Assembly (NCBI RefSeq): GCF_040183065.1
Contig: NC_091127.1
Span: 110,797,834-110,861,833 of the forward strand
Length of the DNA stretch: 64,000 nucleotides
Source of the DNA: Periplaneta americana
Lineage: Eukaryota; Arthropoda; Insecta; Blattodea; Blattidae
Direction: 5' to 3'
The position numbers and the translations under genes were made by a program. Below, one piece after another: positions 22,079 to 32,704 of the stretch. Positions within the stretch are counted from its first letter, which is position 1. Each line of letters begins with the position of its first letter. The notes under the pieces are model-generated. The model worked only from the letters and a program-made list of their open reading frames with translations, did not search any database and was not told the origin of the DNA.

Positions 22079-22191
22079 CTGTAATTCCAATCCACTTTTC
22101 TGAAAACTTTTTGAAGTTCTTCAGTCTCCTTCTGACAACATCTAAATCTTTCTTCAAGTCATACTCTGGTGTAGATAAAACCACAACATCT
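22079..22191 (-). CDS. exon 2 of the unrecognised membrane-protein gene
   Basis: Runs from a TTTCAG acceptor to an ACAG|GTAATA donor. It reads DVVVLSTPEYDLKKDLDVVR and RRLKNFKKFSEKWIGIT with no stop. The first base completes the split Arg codon of exon 1, and the last base starts the Gly codon finished by exon 3. The basic, helical look (KKDLDVVRRRLKNFKKF) is all that can be said about it. Confidence 0.72.
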
Positions 22192-22373
22192 CTGAAACAT
22201 TTGCCAATTATTACTTACTTTTTAAAACAGAAAAAAATTCTCCTTTTTCAGTAAGCTTCATAGGTGTTCAGTAATCTTTATTTCTCAACACATCTTTATA
22301 CAGAAGATATCAACACATGGGACTCTTTGTAACAAACGAAAAAACCTTTTTAAATTAAAATTTTAAATTATGT

Positions 22374-22600
22374 TTTATTTAACGACGCTTGCAACTGCTG
22401 AGTTTATATCAGCATCGCCAGTGTACTGAAATTTTGTTCTGCAGGAGTTCTGTTACATGCCAGTAGACTACTGATGATGGATGATGACAGTTCAAGAATA
22501 ATTCCCGGAATGAAAGACAAAGTAAGCTTAAGTAAAAATGTTCACAAACAAAAACAGCTTGTTTTAAGAGTTTCATTCTTTGTTCAAGACAACGTTCCCT
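22374..22600. repeat. SINE-type 3' region
   Basis: TTTTATTTAACGACGCTTGC followed by TATATCAGCATCGCCAGTG resembles the shared 3' part of the tRNA-SINE at 12560-12815 (which has TTTTACGACGCTTTATCAAC). No head was found. Intronic in the minus-strand gene. Confidence 0.45.
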
Positions 22601-22625
22601 CACAACAAGCTAGGTTTATCTAAAT

Positions 22626-23960
22626 TTGCAATCCTCAGACTTAAAGAGTGTGTGCTTGCAGGATCCTCAGCCTACACATCCTGTCTGCGTGTGTGTGCTT
22701 CTGGAAAATATTCATATGAAAGGAATTTACCATGATCTGATTAAACTAATAACTTGTGACATACGTAACAGAATTTGCATGCTATATCTTTGTGAAAAGT
22801 GCCCTAGCAATCTTGTGCTAAAAAACATAGCTAACAATTTCCAGATGACTCTGATCCTGATGAACCAATCCAGTACAATAAGCAGCAACAGACAGAGCAA
22901 ATATGGTTCTTGAAGTAAGCGCTTTCTCTGAATTGTTTATTTACTAATACAGAAAATTGAGAAACTCATTCCACATTCATTTATAGCAAAAGCACAGTCT
23001 TCTTACTTGAAAATGTTAAAACAGAACCTAGATAATGAGTCAGCTATAATTTTATTGGATTTCAGTGAAAACTACAGTTTTGTAATTCAAGACGAGGCCC
23101 GAAAGTTTCATTGGAACACAAGTACCTGTATACTTCATGCTGCAGTGGTGTATTACAAGAAAGATGAAAGACTTTATTCAAGGTGCTTGTGCCTAATTTC
23201 TGATGACATGGATCATGATGTATCTTTTGTTTACCAAGCTCAAAAGATCATAATCAATTTCTTGAAAACAGAGCTCTCTCTTTCACATGTTAAAACTGTA
23301 GAATACTTCTTAGATGATTACGGTGCTCAGTAACAAGAATCGCAAGAATTTCATTAATATATGTAATCATGAAACAGACTTTGGTATGAAATGTAAATGG
23401 TCATTTTTTGCTACTAGCCATGGAAAATGTCCTTGTGATGAAATTGAAGGTACTTGTAAAGGATGGTTATCAAAGCCAGTTTATTAAGACCATTTAATGA
23501 ACAAATAACCACTGCATCACAAGTGTTCAACTTTTGTAAGGAGAATCTCAAGGAGAGTACTGTTTTTTTTTTGTAACAAAAGAGGAAATGGTTCAAGGCC
23601 AAAATGACCTCGCTGAACAATTTGAAAATGCAAAAACCATTCTTGGGACATAATGCATTCATCAATTTGTGCCTTTGTCTACATATGAAATTGGAGCAAA
23701 TGCTACAATAAAATTCATGCATCCACACAGGCCCTCACCATCATTTTATTGACCTGACAATGACAGTTGTGAAGTTCCATTTTAAAACATTTTATGCCAA
23801 ATAGATGTCAGCACAGCTACAGGAAGGACCTATGCTTTAAACCAGATTCTTACAAGAGAACTGAAACAAAACTGTTTCAGTTGTAAAAAGTTACATTTCG
23901 TTCACATTTTGGGAAATGTTGTACCTTACACATCCATATTTTTCTGCCAAAAAGTAAGTT
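22626..23960 (+). pseudogene. DNA-transposon transposase relic (unclassified)
   Basis: Pieces in order: DLKSVCLQD...THPVCVCVLL and a Cys-rich block ending CEKCPSNLVLKN; IILLDFSENYSFVIQDEARK; an intact-looking frame to YFLDDYGAQ; then after a stop RKNFINICNHETDFGMKC and FFATSHGKCPCDEIEGT. The spacing of acidic residues (LDFSEN, LDDYGAQ, PCDEIEG) suggests a DDE-type nuclease. Stops and frameshifts at about 23333 and 23490 make it inactive. It sits in intron 1 of the minus-strand gene, in antisense. I recall this arrangement from repeated ORFs in insect genomes but cannot name the superfamily. Confidence 0.6.
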
Positions 23961-24360
23961 CTTATCATTTCCCCCAATATATTTTTTTGTCTACAGATAT
24001 AGCACTGTGTTCTCATTACTGTACATAATTTTCAGTATTTTCTAGGTTGTGGCACTATGGAAAAGAAAAAATTAATTTCCAATAAACACAAAAAAAAGTC
24101 CTAAAAAAAGGTAAAAGTGTCATGGTAATTTAAACGTGCAATTTTTATAATCTCCAATATAAATCTCGGAACAAGTGCACAATACCGGAGTGGCGAATAT
24201 TTCGAATACCGTTACTCATGACATCAACTTATTTACTTGGAAATAAAAACGAAATTACACTCCTGTTCACTTCTCCTCCTACTCTCCTTCTCTTCTGTCA
24301 TATCTTATCATCTATTATATATCTACTTACAGACCTATTACTAAATCTACGTATTACTCT

Positions 24361-24745
24361 GTGAAAAGATTTATTAAATCTACATACTTAGACTTCAACA
24401 AACAAAATTTAATAACACAATCCCAAGGGAAAAAATGGAACTCTCTGCATCAAAATCCACAGTTAATTCCCGATTTACCACGAATATCGTCTGTAGCTGC
24501 ATTTAGATTGGCAACAGGCCATGATTGTTTGGCCAAACACCTGCACAGAATTGGATTATATCAGTCCCCTAACTGTCCATTGTGCAACTCAAACCAAGAA
24601 ATGGATTCGGAACATCTCAAAATCTGTGCTTCAGTGGCTAGTCATGATAATATCTTTGAAAAATATTGGAGTGCAAGAGGTCAAATGACTTCATTGTCAA
24701 ATGCCTGGCATTAGAAAACAACAACAACAACATTATATATCTTAT
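24361..24745 (+). pseudogene. LINE C-terminal fragment with (CAA)n tail
   Basis: Reads FRLATGHDCLAKHLHRIGLY, SPNCPLCNSNQEMDSEHLKI, C-x-S and ends SLSNAWH with a stop, followed directly by (CAA)n. The GHDCLAxHLxRIG...CPLC...HL..C pattern is the Cys-His-type end that follows RNase H in Jockey-like LINEs. 5'-truncated and apparently the very 3' end of the element. Confidence 0.7.
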
Positions 24746-24844
24746 ATCATTCACAACATAACTTATTTCATACATTACTTATATTTAACCTATGTTAAAC
24801 CGACTACAAGGCACATTATATTTTTTAATTATTTACTTTCCTAA

Positions 24845-25090
24845 GTGGGATTCAATCCTCGAACCTCCAACTCAACACACAAGTAGCTTAACCACTATGC
24901 TACAAAGTCAAGTTGTAAGAACAATCTCTAAATCTCCAATATAAATACACCTTCATTAATATAAACCCCACACTAGACGGCATCAACAACAATGTTGAAT
25001 AACTCTTCTCGGGTTCTCAGCCAGGTGAGTTCGAGATTTGCTTCCAAGCTTTCGACGGCTAGCTCTGCCATCTTCTTCAACACGACACAG
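24845..25090. repeat. tRNA-like relic and a foldback-arm fragment
   Basis: At about 24845-24905 the minus strand has a tRNA-like stretch (GTAGCATAGTGGTTAAGCTA with GGAGGTTCGAGGATTGAATC). At 25009-25090 CTTCTCGGGTTCTCAGCCAGGT resembles the arm of the foldback at 1208-1328 (TTCTCGGGCTTCCAGCCAGGT), followed by unrelated sequence. Both are partial. Confidence 0.45.
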
Positions 25091-26326
25091 TTAACCAGCA
25101 CTGAGTGAAATCAACAGTAAACAGTGAGCGGTGAACCGTCAGTGCAGTGCACCTACTTCAATTTTACGAACGATATCCATATAGGTTAATGTTAATAGTG
25201 TTTTATTACTTCAAAACATCACATTAACAATTTGAAAGTACGAATGAAGACGCGAAATTAGATATAAGTTGAGCACTAAAATGACATATTATCTTTATAT
25301 GTGTGTATCAATGGTTTCTCTAACTGCAAAGACAATATTCATTGCATTTATGATACAGCAAGAGGCTTATAACGCAGGCAAGCCCCCGCTTCCCCCAAGA
25401 TACCTTCATCATGATCCTTCTGTATTATTCCTGAACCGCCAAAAACTGATATAATGCATAAGAAACATAGATAAAAGCATCAGAGCTAACAATAATGCCT
25501 TCGAGATGTAAGAGTAGTTTGAAAGTGGCATATGTAAACAACTGGCATCTTCTATTGTGCACTTAAGCCTAAATTTCAGTTACAGGACAAGTTTAATAAA
25601 AATCCAACAACTGCATTGGAAACTGTGGCATTATTTGTAATATTTTTAACTGCTGACATGCGACTACATTCATAACAATATTACTATTTTCTGCTTCAAC
25701 GACTTCACGAATTTCAATACAATTTTAAGGAAACCATTCACTGAAGTATGTAACACATATGCAAAGTCTCAGCAAAATTGTAACCAGTGGGTGACATGAT
25801 CTGGATGAATTGACATGGAATGAACCTACTGGAAATGTGGTCAGTTTGATTAAATACTGATACTGAATTTTAGAAAAACACGTTGTCTCGCTTTTTCCTG
25901 AAAAAAGTGATTACAGTTCCTTTCACTCAAAGCAATTATGGTCACTCTAGGAGTAGTCTAAAGCAAAACTAGATGGAAATCATAGCCTACAGGAAGGAGA
26001 GAAATAGTGGATATGAACAATATCACTAAAGTAGACCTAAATCATTACGACATTTGATACTGATAATGCATCATAATCTAGTGAAAATTTAATATGTTAA
26101 CTACTGTCGAAAATACCCACACTTCACACACAATTCTTCTCTTTCTGTCAAGTAGCTACATATGTCTGTAGGCTATATAAATACCTTGACAAAAAAATGT
26201 CGGCCAATCTTCGATATTCCCCCACACCACACACGGGACTAATGTCTGATTTAGTTTCTGGGAAAACTTCAGTTATACGATTACTTCACTGTCAAAAATT
26301 GTCTTAAAATATACTATCATAAGACT

Positions 26327-26359
<33 letters not shown>

Positions 26360-26661
26360 AATTAGAGTTAGGCTTATATGGAAGATAATCTAATAAAACA
26401 GAACAACAGATTTCGGTATCTCTCCACACTACACAATTCCCCCCTCAACTAACTCACTAACCTTGTCACATACCTCGGCTTAATGTCACTTAGCTATTCC
26501 CTCGTTTAACCCATCTATCCCATAAAGAAACTTGAATAAATTTCTGAACACGGTTAGCTTTCTTCTCCTCTTCTCGCAACATTCTACCAGTGTTCTGAAA
26601 TTTATCCGATAATAACTAGTGCAGCCTACTTTTATATTTAATTTAAACATAAACCATTTAC
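25091..26661. other. intron 1 of the membrane-protein gene, no further feature
   Basis: AT-rich DNA with a T-run at about 26331-26357 and short chance frames. No exon with matching splice sites was found. Confidence 0.4.
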
Positions 26662-26885
26662 CTGTAAGATCCCAAAGGTTCTACGAAACGCCTTTCTTGG
26701 TAGTGTCCTAAGAAAAGTCTGTTTATTAGCATCTGTTTACAGAATATCTGGATTTCTTGTTCTTCTGTGAGTGTTTGGGTTACATTTTGATTAGGTACTT
26801 GCTTTCCTGGGAGTTTTCCTCCCACTACCTGAGTATATGGCATTATTTCCATATACTGGCTGTACCGGTACTGCTGCAGTAGGTA
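26662..26885 (-). CDS. exon 1 (of those visible) of the unrecognised membrane-protein gene
   Basis: Begins in phase after a CTTTTTTCAG acceptor and ends at CAG|GTAAAT. It reads YLLQQYRYSQYMEIMPYTQV, then VGGKLPGKQVPNQNVTQTLT, then EEQEIQIFCKQMLINRLFLG and ERRFVEPLGSY. 224 bases give a two-base overhang that joins exon 2 to make Arg. The true N-terminus is probably further upstream, since the exon opens with an acceptor; the in-frame Met in SQYMEIM cannot be excluded as a start. Together the four exons give about 330 residues: a Gln/Pro-rich start, a soluble middle and a hydrophobic end. Confidence 0.7.
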
Positions 26886-27076
26886 CTGAAAAAAGAATAA
26901 ATTACCTACATATATAACTTTGCTATTGTGTTAACACTAAATTATTTTCATGCGCCGTTCTAGTACGGTAATTACATTATTTAAATACTTATTGAGTAAT
27001 TGGTGTCGTTACAAATGTTAGAACTGTTATTTATCCAGTAAATTGACTCTAGTAAATAAAATTTAAACGACCATTA

Positions 27077-27326
27077 ATTGAGGGGCTTAGAACAAAAAGC
27101 AGGTAAGTGACATTATTAAAAAAAATGAGGTAAGTGCGTGTTGTGATAGCCCAAAAGGATGTTTCTTTGGGATAAAATCAGGTAAGTGATCACACTGTGC
27201 AATGCTGCTATATGGGCATCATTTCACCAAACTAGTGTATATTTCATTGCATGTAGGACTTTAACTGTAATTTCCTCAAAACTAGGTTTCCTTCACTTAC
27301 CTGCTTTTTGTTCTAAGCACCTCAAT
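27077..27326. repeat. inverted-repeat element with embedded splice-donor-like motifs
   Basis: 34-bp arms at 27077-27110 and 27293-27326 (ATTGAGGGGCTTAGAACAAA and onward, one clear mismatch) enclose about 180 bases. Each arm contains CAGGTAAGTG, and further GTAAGTG motifs occur at about 27130 and 27181. Probably a MITE. No target duplication identified. Confidence 0.7.
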
Positions 27327-27329
27327 TGT

Positions 27330-28338
27330 ATCACTGACCACAATAATTATTATTATGCAACCGAGGTAATTAGAAAAATACGCAATATATAAGAAGTTAT
27401 ACAGTGTATTATGCAATCGAGGAACTGAGAAAAATATACTGCATTGGAATGAGAAAATAAATTTCATTATTTTAACATTAGACCTACTTATCATGATGAA
27501 ATATGAGCAGAGGGCCCAAAAGTATTGAGTTTTTTTTTTAAATACACGCACTATTACGCACTCAATTATCATACAGAAACATACCTAACCTAATACCGTG
27601 TTTTATAATACTAAGACCACTACACTCAGTAATGACCTTAAGTTTAAATCTACAAACTGACCAAAAGTACGTAATGGGCACTGTTGAAGTAACAAAATAT
27701 GCCGAAGTTCATAGCATTTTACGCACTCTTGGCCATTGCATACCATACACCATAGTTTAATATGTTTCATTTATAAGACTATAAAATTATGCAGAATTAA
27801 ATATCACATGCTAAAATCTAGTCTAAAGTATTAATAGCTCCAATACCAGAAATTAAATTTGTTCTACTGTTAATTCATCGCCAATCCCAGCCCTCTACTC
27901 AACAAGCATATTTTTTACTTCAATTCACAAAAATATCACTGTCATACAGCAGTGTTGCCAAGCTATAATTTTTCTTTACACTAAACAACACTCTAAAATC
28001 CGCTAAACTTCTGCATCATATTTTAAAATGCTATAACACATTATAAAAAGGACATAATTCACATAATGATTAAAAAAAATTGTAAGCAAAACTAAAAATT
28101 CTTGGACACGATTTAAGCTAGTAGTGTTCTTATGCAGAGTGAACAATAGGTAAGTACCAGAATATTGCTGATAACTTATTAAATTTTAATTTTACAAAAA
28201 AAAAAAAAAATTGATACACAAGCTCTTGGAGATAAACCATATAACACTGGCGCAGCGAGGGGGAGGGGTTTAAAGGTAAATCCCCCACCCCGAGCCCCCA
28301 GGAAAAAAAAAAGGAACACTGTGATGCTCTGCAACATT
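27330..28338. other. unassigned AT-rich spacer
   Basis: No gene seen. ACTGGCGCAGCGAGGGGGAG at about 28248 resembles a hAT-type terminus and is followed by a GGGGTTTA/TAAATCCCCC mini-hairpin, but no partner end was found. Confidence 0.35.
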
Positions 28339-28351
28339 ATAACAGTGACTT

Positions 28352-28538
28352 TTTTTTTTACCTTGTACAGAGGAAGGACCCGAAGGCTTGCACTGCAGCC
28401 TGAGGCAATTCTGCTTCAATTGGTTGAGAGAAACCCCCAGAAAAAACCCCAACCAGGTAACTTGTCTCAACCAGGATTTGAACCAGGGGTCTGCTTGTTT
28501 CACAGCGATGTGCTAACCGTTACTCCACATCAGTGGAC
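28352..28538 (-). mobile_element. tRNA-derived SINE with 13-bp target duplication
   Basis: Flanked by ATAACAGTGACTT (28339-28351) and ATAAGAGTGACTT (28539-28551), one mismatch. On the minus strand the head is GTGGAGTAACGGTTAGCACA with B box GGTTCAAATCC, then GGTTGGGGTTTTTTCTGGGG. A run of A (T on the plus strand, 28350-28359) ends it. Same family as 12560-12815 but with a different 3' half. Confidence 0.85.
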
Positions 28539-28559
28539 ATAAGAGTGACTTACTTCCAG

Positions 28560-29430
28560 TAATACACAACCTGTTCACAATAATGGCAACTCTCCCTGTA
28601 ACTATACTCGTACTCCTGAAAGGTCATTTTTATCAATAAGAAAACATACCTTAGAAACAGCACAGTGATTGCCTTAATAGACTGGCTGTTATGTACATGC
28701 AAAGGCTTACATGAGAAAGTTTCTGTGAATGAAAATGTGTGCTTAAGGAACTAGTTATGAAACGCAGAGGATTGTAATACACTGTGTTCAGCTTAAAAGT
28801 ATAATACAAGAAAAATGGCCATCGGTCATTTCATCGTATTTAAATTTATTTTTATTTCAGCACATAAATATTTTTCTTGAAGAAGAAAAATTCCCTGGGT
28901 GTCTAGAGTCTGGAAATTTGTATGAATGTGAGTGTGATTGTGAGTGTGCCGGGTTAATATTAATTAACTAATCATCACAAATATAAAAATATATCAGGAC
29001 TGTCGCTGGGCAGTAACCTGAACACACGTTTCAGCATCACATTGTTGACAAGTAACTCCATCTGTTAGCACAACCATAAAGCATCTAATAGATGCTATAG
29101 AGTTACCAACAACGAAAAAAAATATATATATATTTTTCATTTCATTGCATGGCAACACTGTAATGAAAACTACTTAAATCTGTGCTCACCAATTTTTTGA
29201 CATCCCATGCTCTTCAAGTACTGTATACGGGATACCTCGTTCAAAGTGTATTGTTCATAGGTACTGATTCAAAATTAATAGTTCCTTACGTGTTTGTCCA
29301 TTCTAATTTTTTATTTTCTTACTATCCTTCCCATTTCTATTTATCGCATTTTTAGTACCGTACCTCATATATACTCTACATTTTTATTTTAATACATCTA
29401 TGACTGTGAAGATAGATGAATGTCTTACAA
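28560..29430. other. unassigned AT-rich spacer
   Basis: No supported feature beyond short A/TA tracts (about 29115-29140). Confidence 0.4.
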
Positions 29431-29439
29431 AATTCATGT

Positions 29440-30060
29440 TGCTTCTATAGTTCGTACATTTCGAAACTGTGGTGCTTCAGCCCATAATTCAGGGGAAAAG
29501 TTGATGTTTTAATATAGTTTTCCAGAATATGAGAAAGTTCAAAACATTTATTAATAGGAGTGGCCTCTGATATTAGTTCTGCAAAAACATCTGATACCTC
29601 TGATGCTTGTAAATAGGAAAGACCAAAAAATAAATCTTAACCACTTTCTAATTTTAGATGTTTTGTTTCGGAGCTCCTGGTTTGATATATGTACTGTTTC
29701 TTTAATTTTCGTAAGCCAACTCTATCCCAAGTAAAAAATTTACAGTCTGTAATCTTAACACTGGGAAAATTAATGTTTACAGCATTGTGTGATGCTATTT
29801 CGTAATCTAACAAAAGCTTTGAAATGATTAACTGTTTTCCAATATTTGAGGATATAAGTTCTTCAGGAAGTACCACATGTTATATGTTTGAGTATTAGCA
29901 TTTGGCAAAAAAAACAAGTAACCACAGGAATATTGAAAGCATTAACACAAGAATGTATGGTGTAAATTTGATAGAAATGGTTGGGAGCATAATCAAAAGT
30001 ACCATCAGCCAAAAAAATGATGCATTCATTATTCATGAGAAAACTTCGATTTGTTTTACA
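29440..30060 (-). pseudogene. MULE (Mutator-like) transposase relic, catalytic part
   Basis: On the minus strand: FLADGTFDYAPNHFYQIYTI (near 30000), matching the MULE block with the first catalytic Asp, then HSCVNAFNIPVV. After a frame change comes LLLDYEIASHNAVNINFPSV and ITDCKFFTWDRVGLRKLKKQ (29637-29876), matching the second Asp block and the C-x2-H-like motif (here C-x2-F). Further on EVSDVFAELISEATPINKCF suggests the C-terminal region. Stops and frameshifts break it. Its upstream part is found at 31120-31320 beyond an insertion. Confidence 0.75.
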
Positions 30061-30089
30061 AGTTATTAAGACAATTTTATTGTTGCTGT

Positions 30090-30640
30090 TGATGAATTGT
30101 ATATGCTTTTAAAATGAATACTAGTCTGTAAAGCTCTACTGATGAATTGTATATAGACCTACTGTAAATTGAATGGTAGTCTGTATAGCTCAATTGATGA
30201 ATTGTATATGCTGTAAATTGTATAGTAGTCTGTATAGCTCAACTGATGAATTGTTTATGATTATAAATTGAATTAATCTACTTGATATTAATTGCACAAA
30301 TTCGTATAGCTTAATGAAAGTATCCTTTTAAATTGAATTAATCTGCTTACTTTGTATTGTATATATTTGTATAGTTTCGGCCGATGAATTTTATATGCTT
30401 TAAATTGAATAGTAATCTGTATAGCTCTATTGATAAATTGTTTGTATTTGTAATTTGAAGTAGTTTGCATGATATGTATTATCAATTTCTGTAGATTGAA
30501 TTGTTTATGCCTTAAATTGAATTAACTTACTTGTTTTGTATTATACATATAGCTCAACTGATGAATGATCGTTTGTGTTTGTAAATTTAATAATCTGATT
30601 GGCTATGTATTGTATATTTTTAGTAGAGCCATCAATGTAC
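30090..30640. repeat. degenerate tandem array, ~60-70 bp unit
   Basis: Roughly seven imperfect repeats of a unit containing CTGATGAATTGTATATGCT, TAAATTGAAT and GTCTGTATAGCTC. Unit spacing varies. It lies between two parts of the MULE relic and directly left of a tRNA-headed element. It may be the 5' or 3' repeat region of that element or an independent satellite-like tract. Confidence 0.6.
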
Positions 30641-30644
30641 TCAG

Positions 30645-31091
30645 TCAGCTGACTCGCTGGGCTGCTGATCTGGAGCTGCGTTCGGGCTTGAGTTGGATCC
30701 CCCTTTGATGGTTTCTTATGAGGTTTTCCCCAGCCGTGGGACTGAAGCCGGATAGTCTATGGTGAGTCCTCGGCATCAACCCCTTTGATTTGATTATTCC
30801 CCTTTGATTTGATTACCTCGTTGGTTTTTTCTGAGGTTTTCCCCAAACTAAAAGGCAAATGCCGGGTAATCTTTTGGCGAATCCTCGGACCTCACCTAAT
30901 CTCACTACATCTCGCCAAAATATTGTAAAAAATTTCACAAAATTGTAAAAATTGTAGAAAATTACTAAATTGTAAAACTGTAAAAATTTGTAAAAAGTGT
31001 AATTGTAATATTATAAAAGTTTTACTTGTTCCACATCTTAAAGCTTCATTGCTCATGTAAGATCTATGGAATAAAATAAATGAATGAATGA
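30645..31091 (+). mobile_element. tRNA-headed composite SINE with (TGAA)n tail
   Basis: Starts with a tRNA-like head (AGTCAGCTGACTCGCTGGGC ... GGGCTTGAGTTGGATCC), continues with two GAGGTTTTCCCC modules, each followed by GCCGG(A/G)TA, then a TGTAAAAATTG-rich tract and an end CTTAAAGCTTCATTGCTCAT, GTAAGATCTATGGAATAAAA, closing with ATGAATGAATGAA. The same 3' end occurs in reverse at about 36440-36530. Target duplication not identified. Confidence 0.65.
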
Positions 31092-31119
31092 AAGAAAACT
31101 GTTCTCCAATATGTGTAAC

Positions 31120-31320
31120 TACATTTAAAGCAAAATCATGTTATAAAGCCTCATCAATGAAAGAAGAAACAGTAAAAAGCATTTTACAAAGTTTCATTAT
31201 AGGAATGGATCAATTTCAGAAAAAAAAATCTCAAAATTATTATTTTCTTTAACATCGTCTCTAATAAACTTTAAGGGATTTTCATATAAACCATCCATTG
31301 CCTTTCTTTTCAATACTGTA
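31120..31320 (-). pseudogene. MULE transposase relic, upstream part
   Basis: On the minus strand GLYENPLKFIRDDVKENNNF followed by FFSEIDPF matches the block that precedes the catalytic region of MULE transposases in spacing and composition. It continues the relic at 29440-30060 once the intervening repeats are removed. Short and decayed, so lower confidence. Confidence 0.5.
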
Positions 31321-31339
31321 CGAATTTCTTGTTTTTAAT

Positions 31340-31770
31340 TAGATATAATGAACTGTTATTATGATTGATTATGATACCCTGTTTTATCAGCATTTGAAAG
31401 TTTTATTTCTCATAGTCTGTTTCACTGTAAATTTGTCCTATGTGACTTTTAGATTATTTCAAAGCCCACATTAAAAAAATCTTAACATGTTGAAATACAC
31501 ACACTTATGTAAAACTCTAAAAGGACATTTGTTTATAAAATGATATTTAACTCTCTAAAAGATAATTTGTTTAAAATAAACTAGCTATGTTTTGGGCCTA
31601 TATCAAAGCCACGTTAATTCCCTAACAACTATACAAAAAAACAAATGTGCTACTATACACTACCACTAAGACACTCTTTCCCTGCCCTACAAGCTGGCTA
31701 CATTATCATACACCGTACAGCATTGCCAAACCAAGCATGTTGAATTGTGAATGTGCCTACATTAAACGAA
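31340..31770. other. unassigned AT-rich spacer
   Basis: Nothing recognised. Confidence 0.4.
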
Positions 31771-31771
31771 G

Positions 31772-31858
31772 AAGTGCGATGAAATGAAACCTATGTTCTA
31801 AGGGTAAAGTGCGATGAAATGAAACCTATGTTCTAAGGGTAAAGTGCGATGAAATGAA
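31772..31858. repeat. 35-bp tandem repeat, 2.5 copies
   Basis: Units start at 31772, 31807 and 31842 with AAGTGCGATGAAATGAA; the first two are identical over their length and the third is partial. A recent local duplication. Confidence 0.95.
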
Positions 31859-31859
31859 C

Positions 31860-32549
31860 TGCAGCAAGAAAAACTTACATTCCATGTTTACACATCAACA
31901 CAATAAGCAATACTTGGTGTGAATAATAAACTCAAAAAGGCTTCTTTTTCTTTTTTTGACAATACTGGTACGTCGTGATAATCACTGCACATGTGGATAG
32001 CTGCATTGTTGCTGAGGAAGCAAATGCTGCATTTGTGGCAACATGGACTCAACAGCAAATGGATTTCTGTTTGCTTTAGTTGGAAACCTATTTAGTCTAA
32101 TGACAAGTTCTGTTTCATTCAAACTATAATTATAAAGTAATGGCACATGAAATGTTTGTTACTGTATGTATTACAGTCAGTTTTGAAAAAATTTTCAACC
32201 CTCCCTCCCCCCACTCAGAATCAAATTGTGGCTGCGAGACTGCATATAATATGATACTAGTGTTCGAAAAAAGTTAGTTATTCAGGCATACAGAGTGTGA
32301 CAGCAAACTTTATTTTTTTAAATTGTACTCTATATTAAAATTTACATATTTCGAATCTTCGTTAAATTTTACATGTGGATGTGTAGAAATTGTATCCATT
32401 TCAATTCTTTTAACTACCCCAGTATTTATTAAACTTGTTTCGTGAACTTCAAGCTTGAGATAAATAAGTAAGTAAAATCATGTTGAGTAGGACCATAAAA
32501 GTAAACAAAACACTATCACTAACCAAGCTTTACAATAGATGCTAAAAAT
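31860..32549. other. unassigned spacer
   Basis: AT-rich with no supported exon. Nothing recognised. Confidence 0.35.
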
Positions 32550-32698
32550 GAGAACCATTCTCAGCCAAATAGTGTTCCAGTCGATCACGAAAACAGTCCA
32601 TTATAGATGAGATGGAACAGGTCAGTCATATAACTTGAGAAAGACAATGGACTGTTTTCGTGATAGACTGGGACATTATTTGGCTGTGAATGGTTCTC
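32550..32698. repeat. foldback with 53-bp arms
   Basis: Arms at 32550-32602 and 32646-32698 (GAGAACCATTCTCAGCCAAA and onward) pair with few mismatches around a 43-base loop. GATGCTA on the left and its partner TAGCATC outside the right arm suggest the pairing once extended further. No target duplication seen. Confidence 0.8.
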
Positions 32699-32704
32699 AT
32701 CAGA

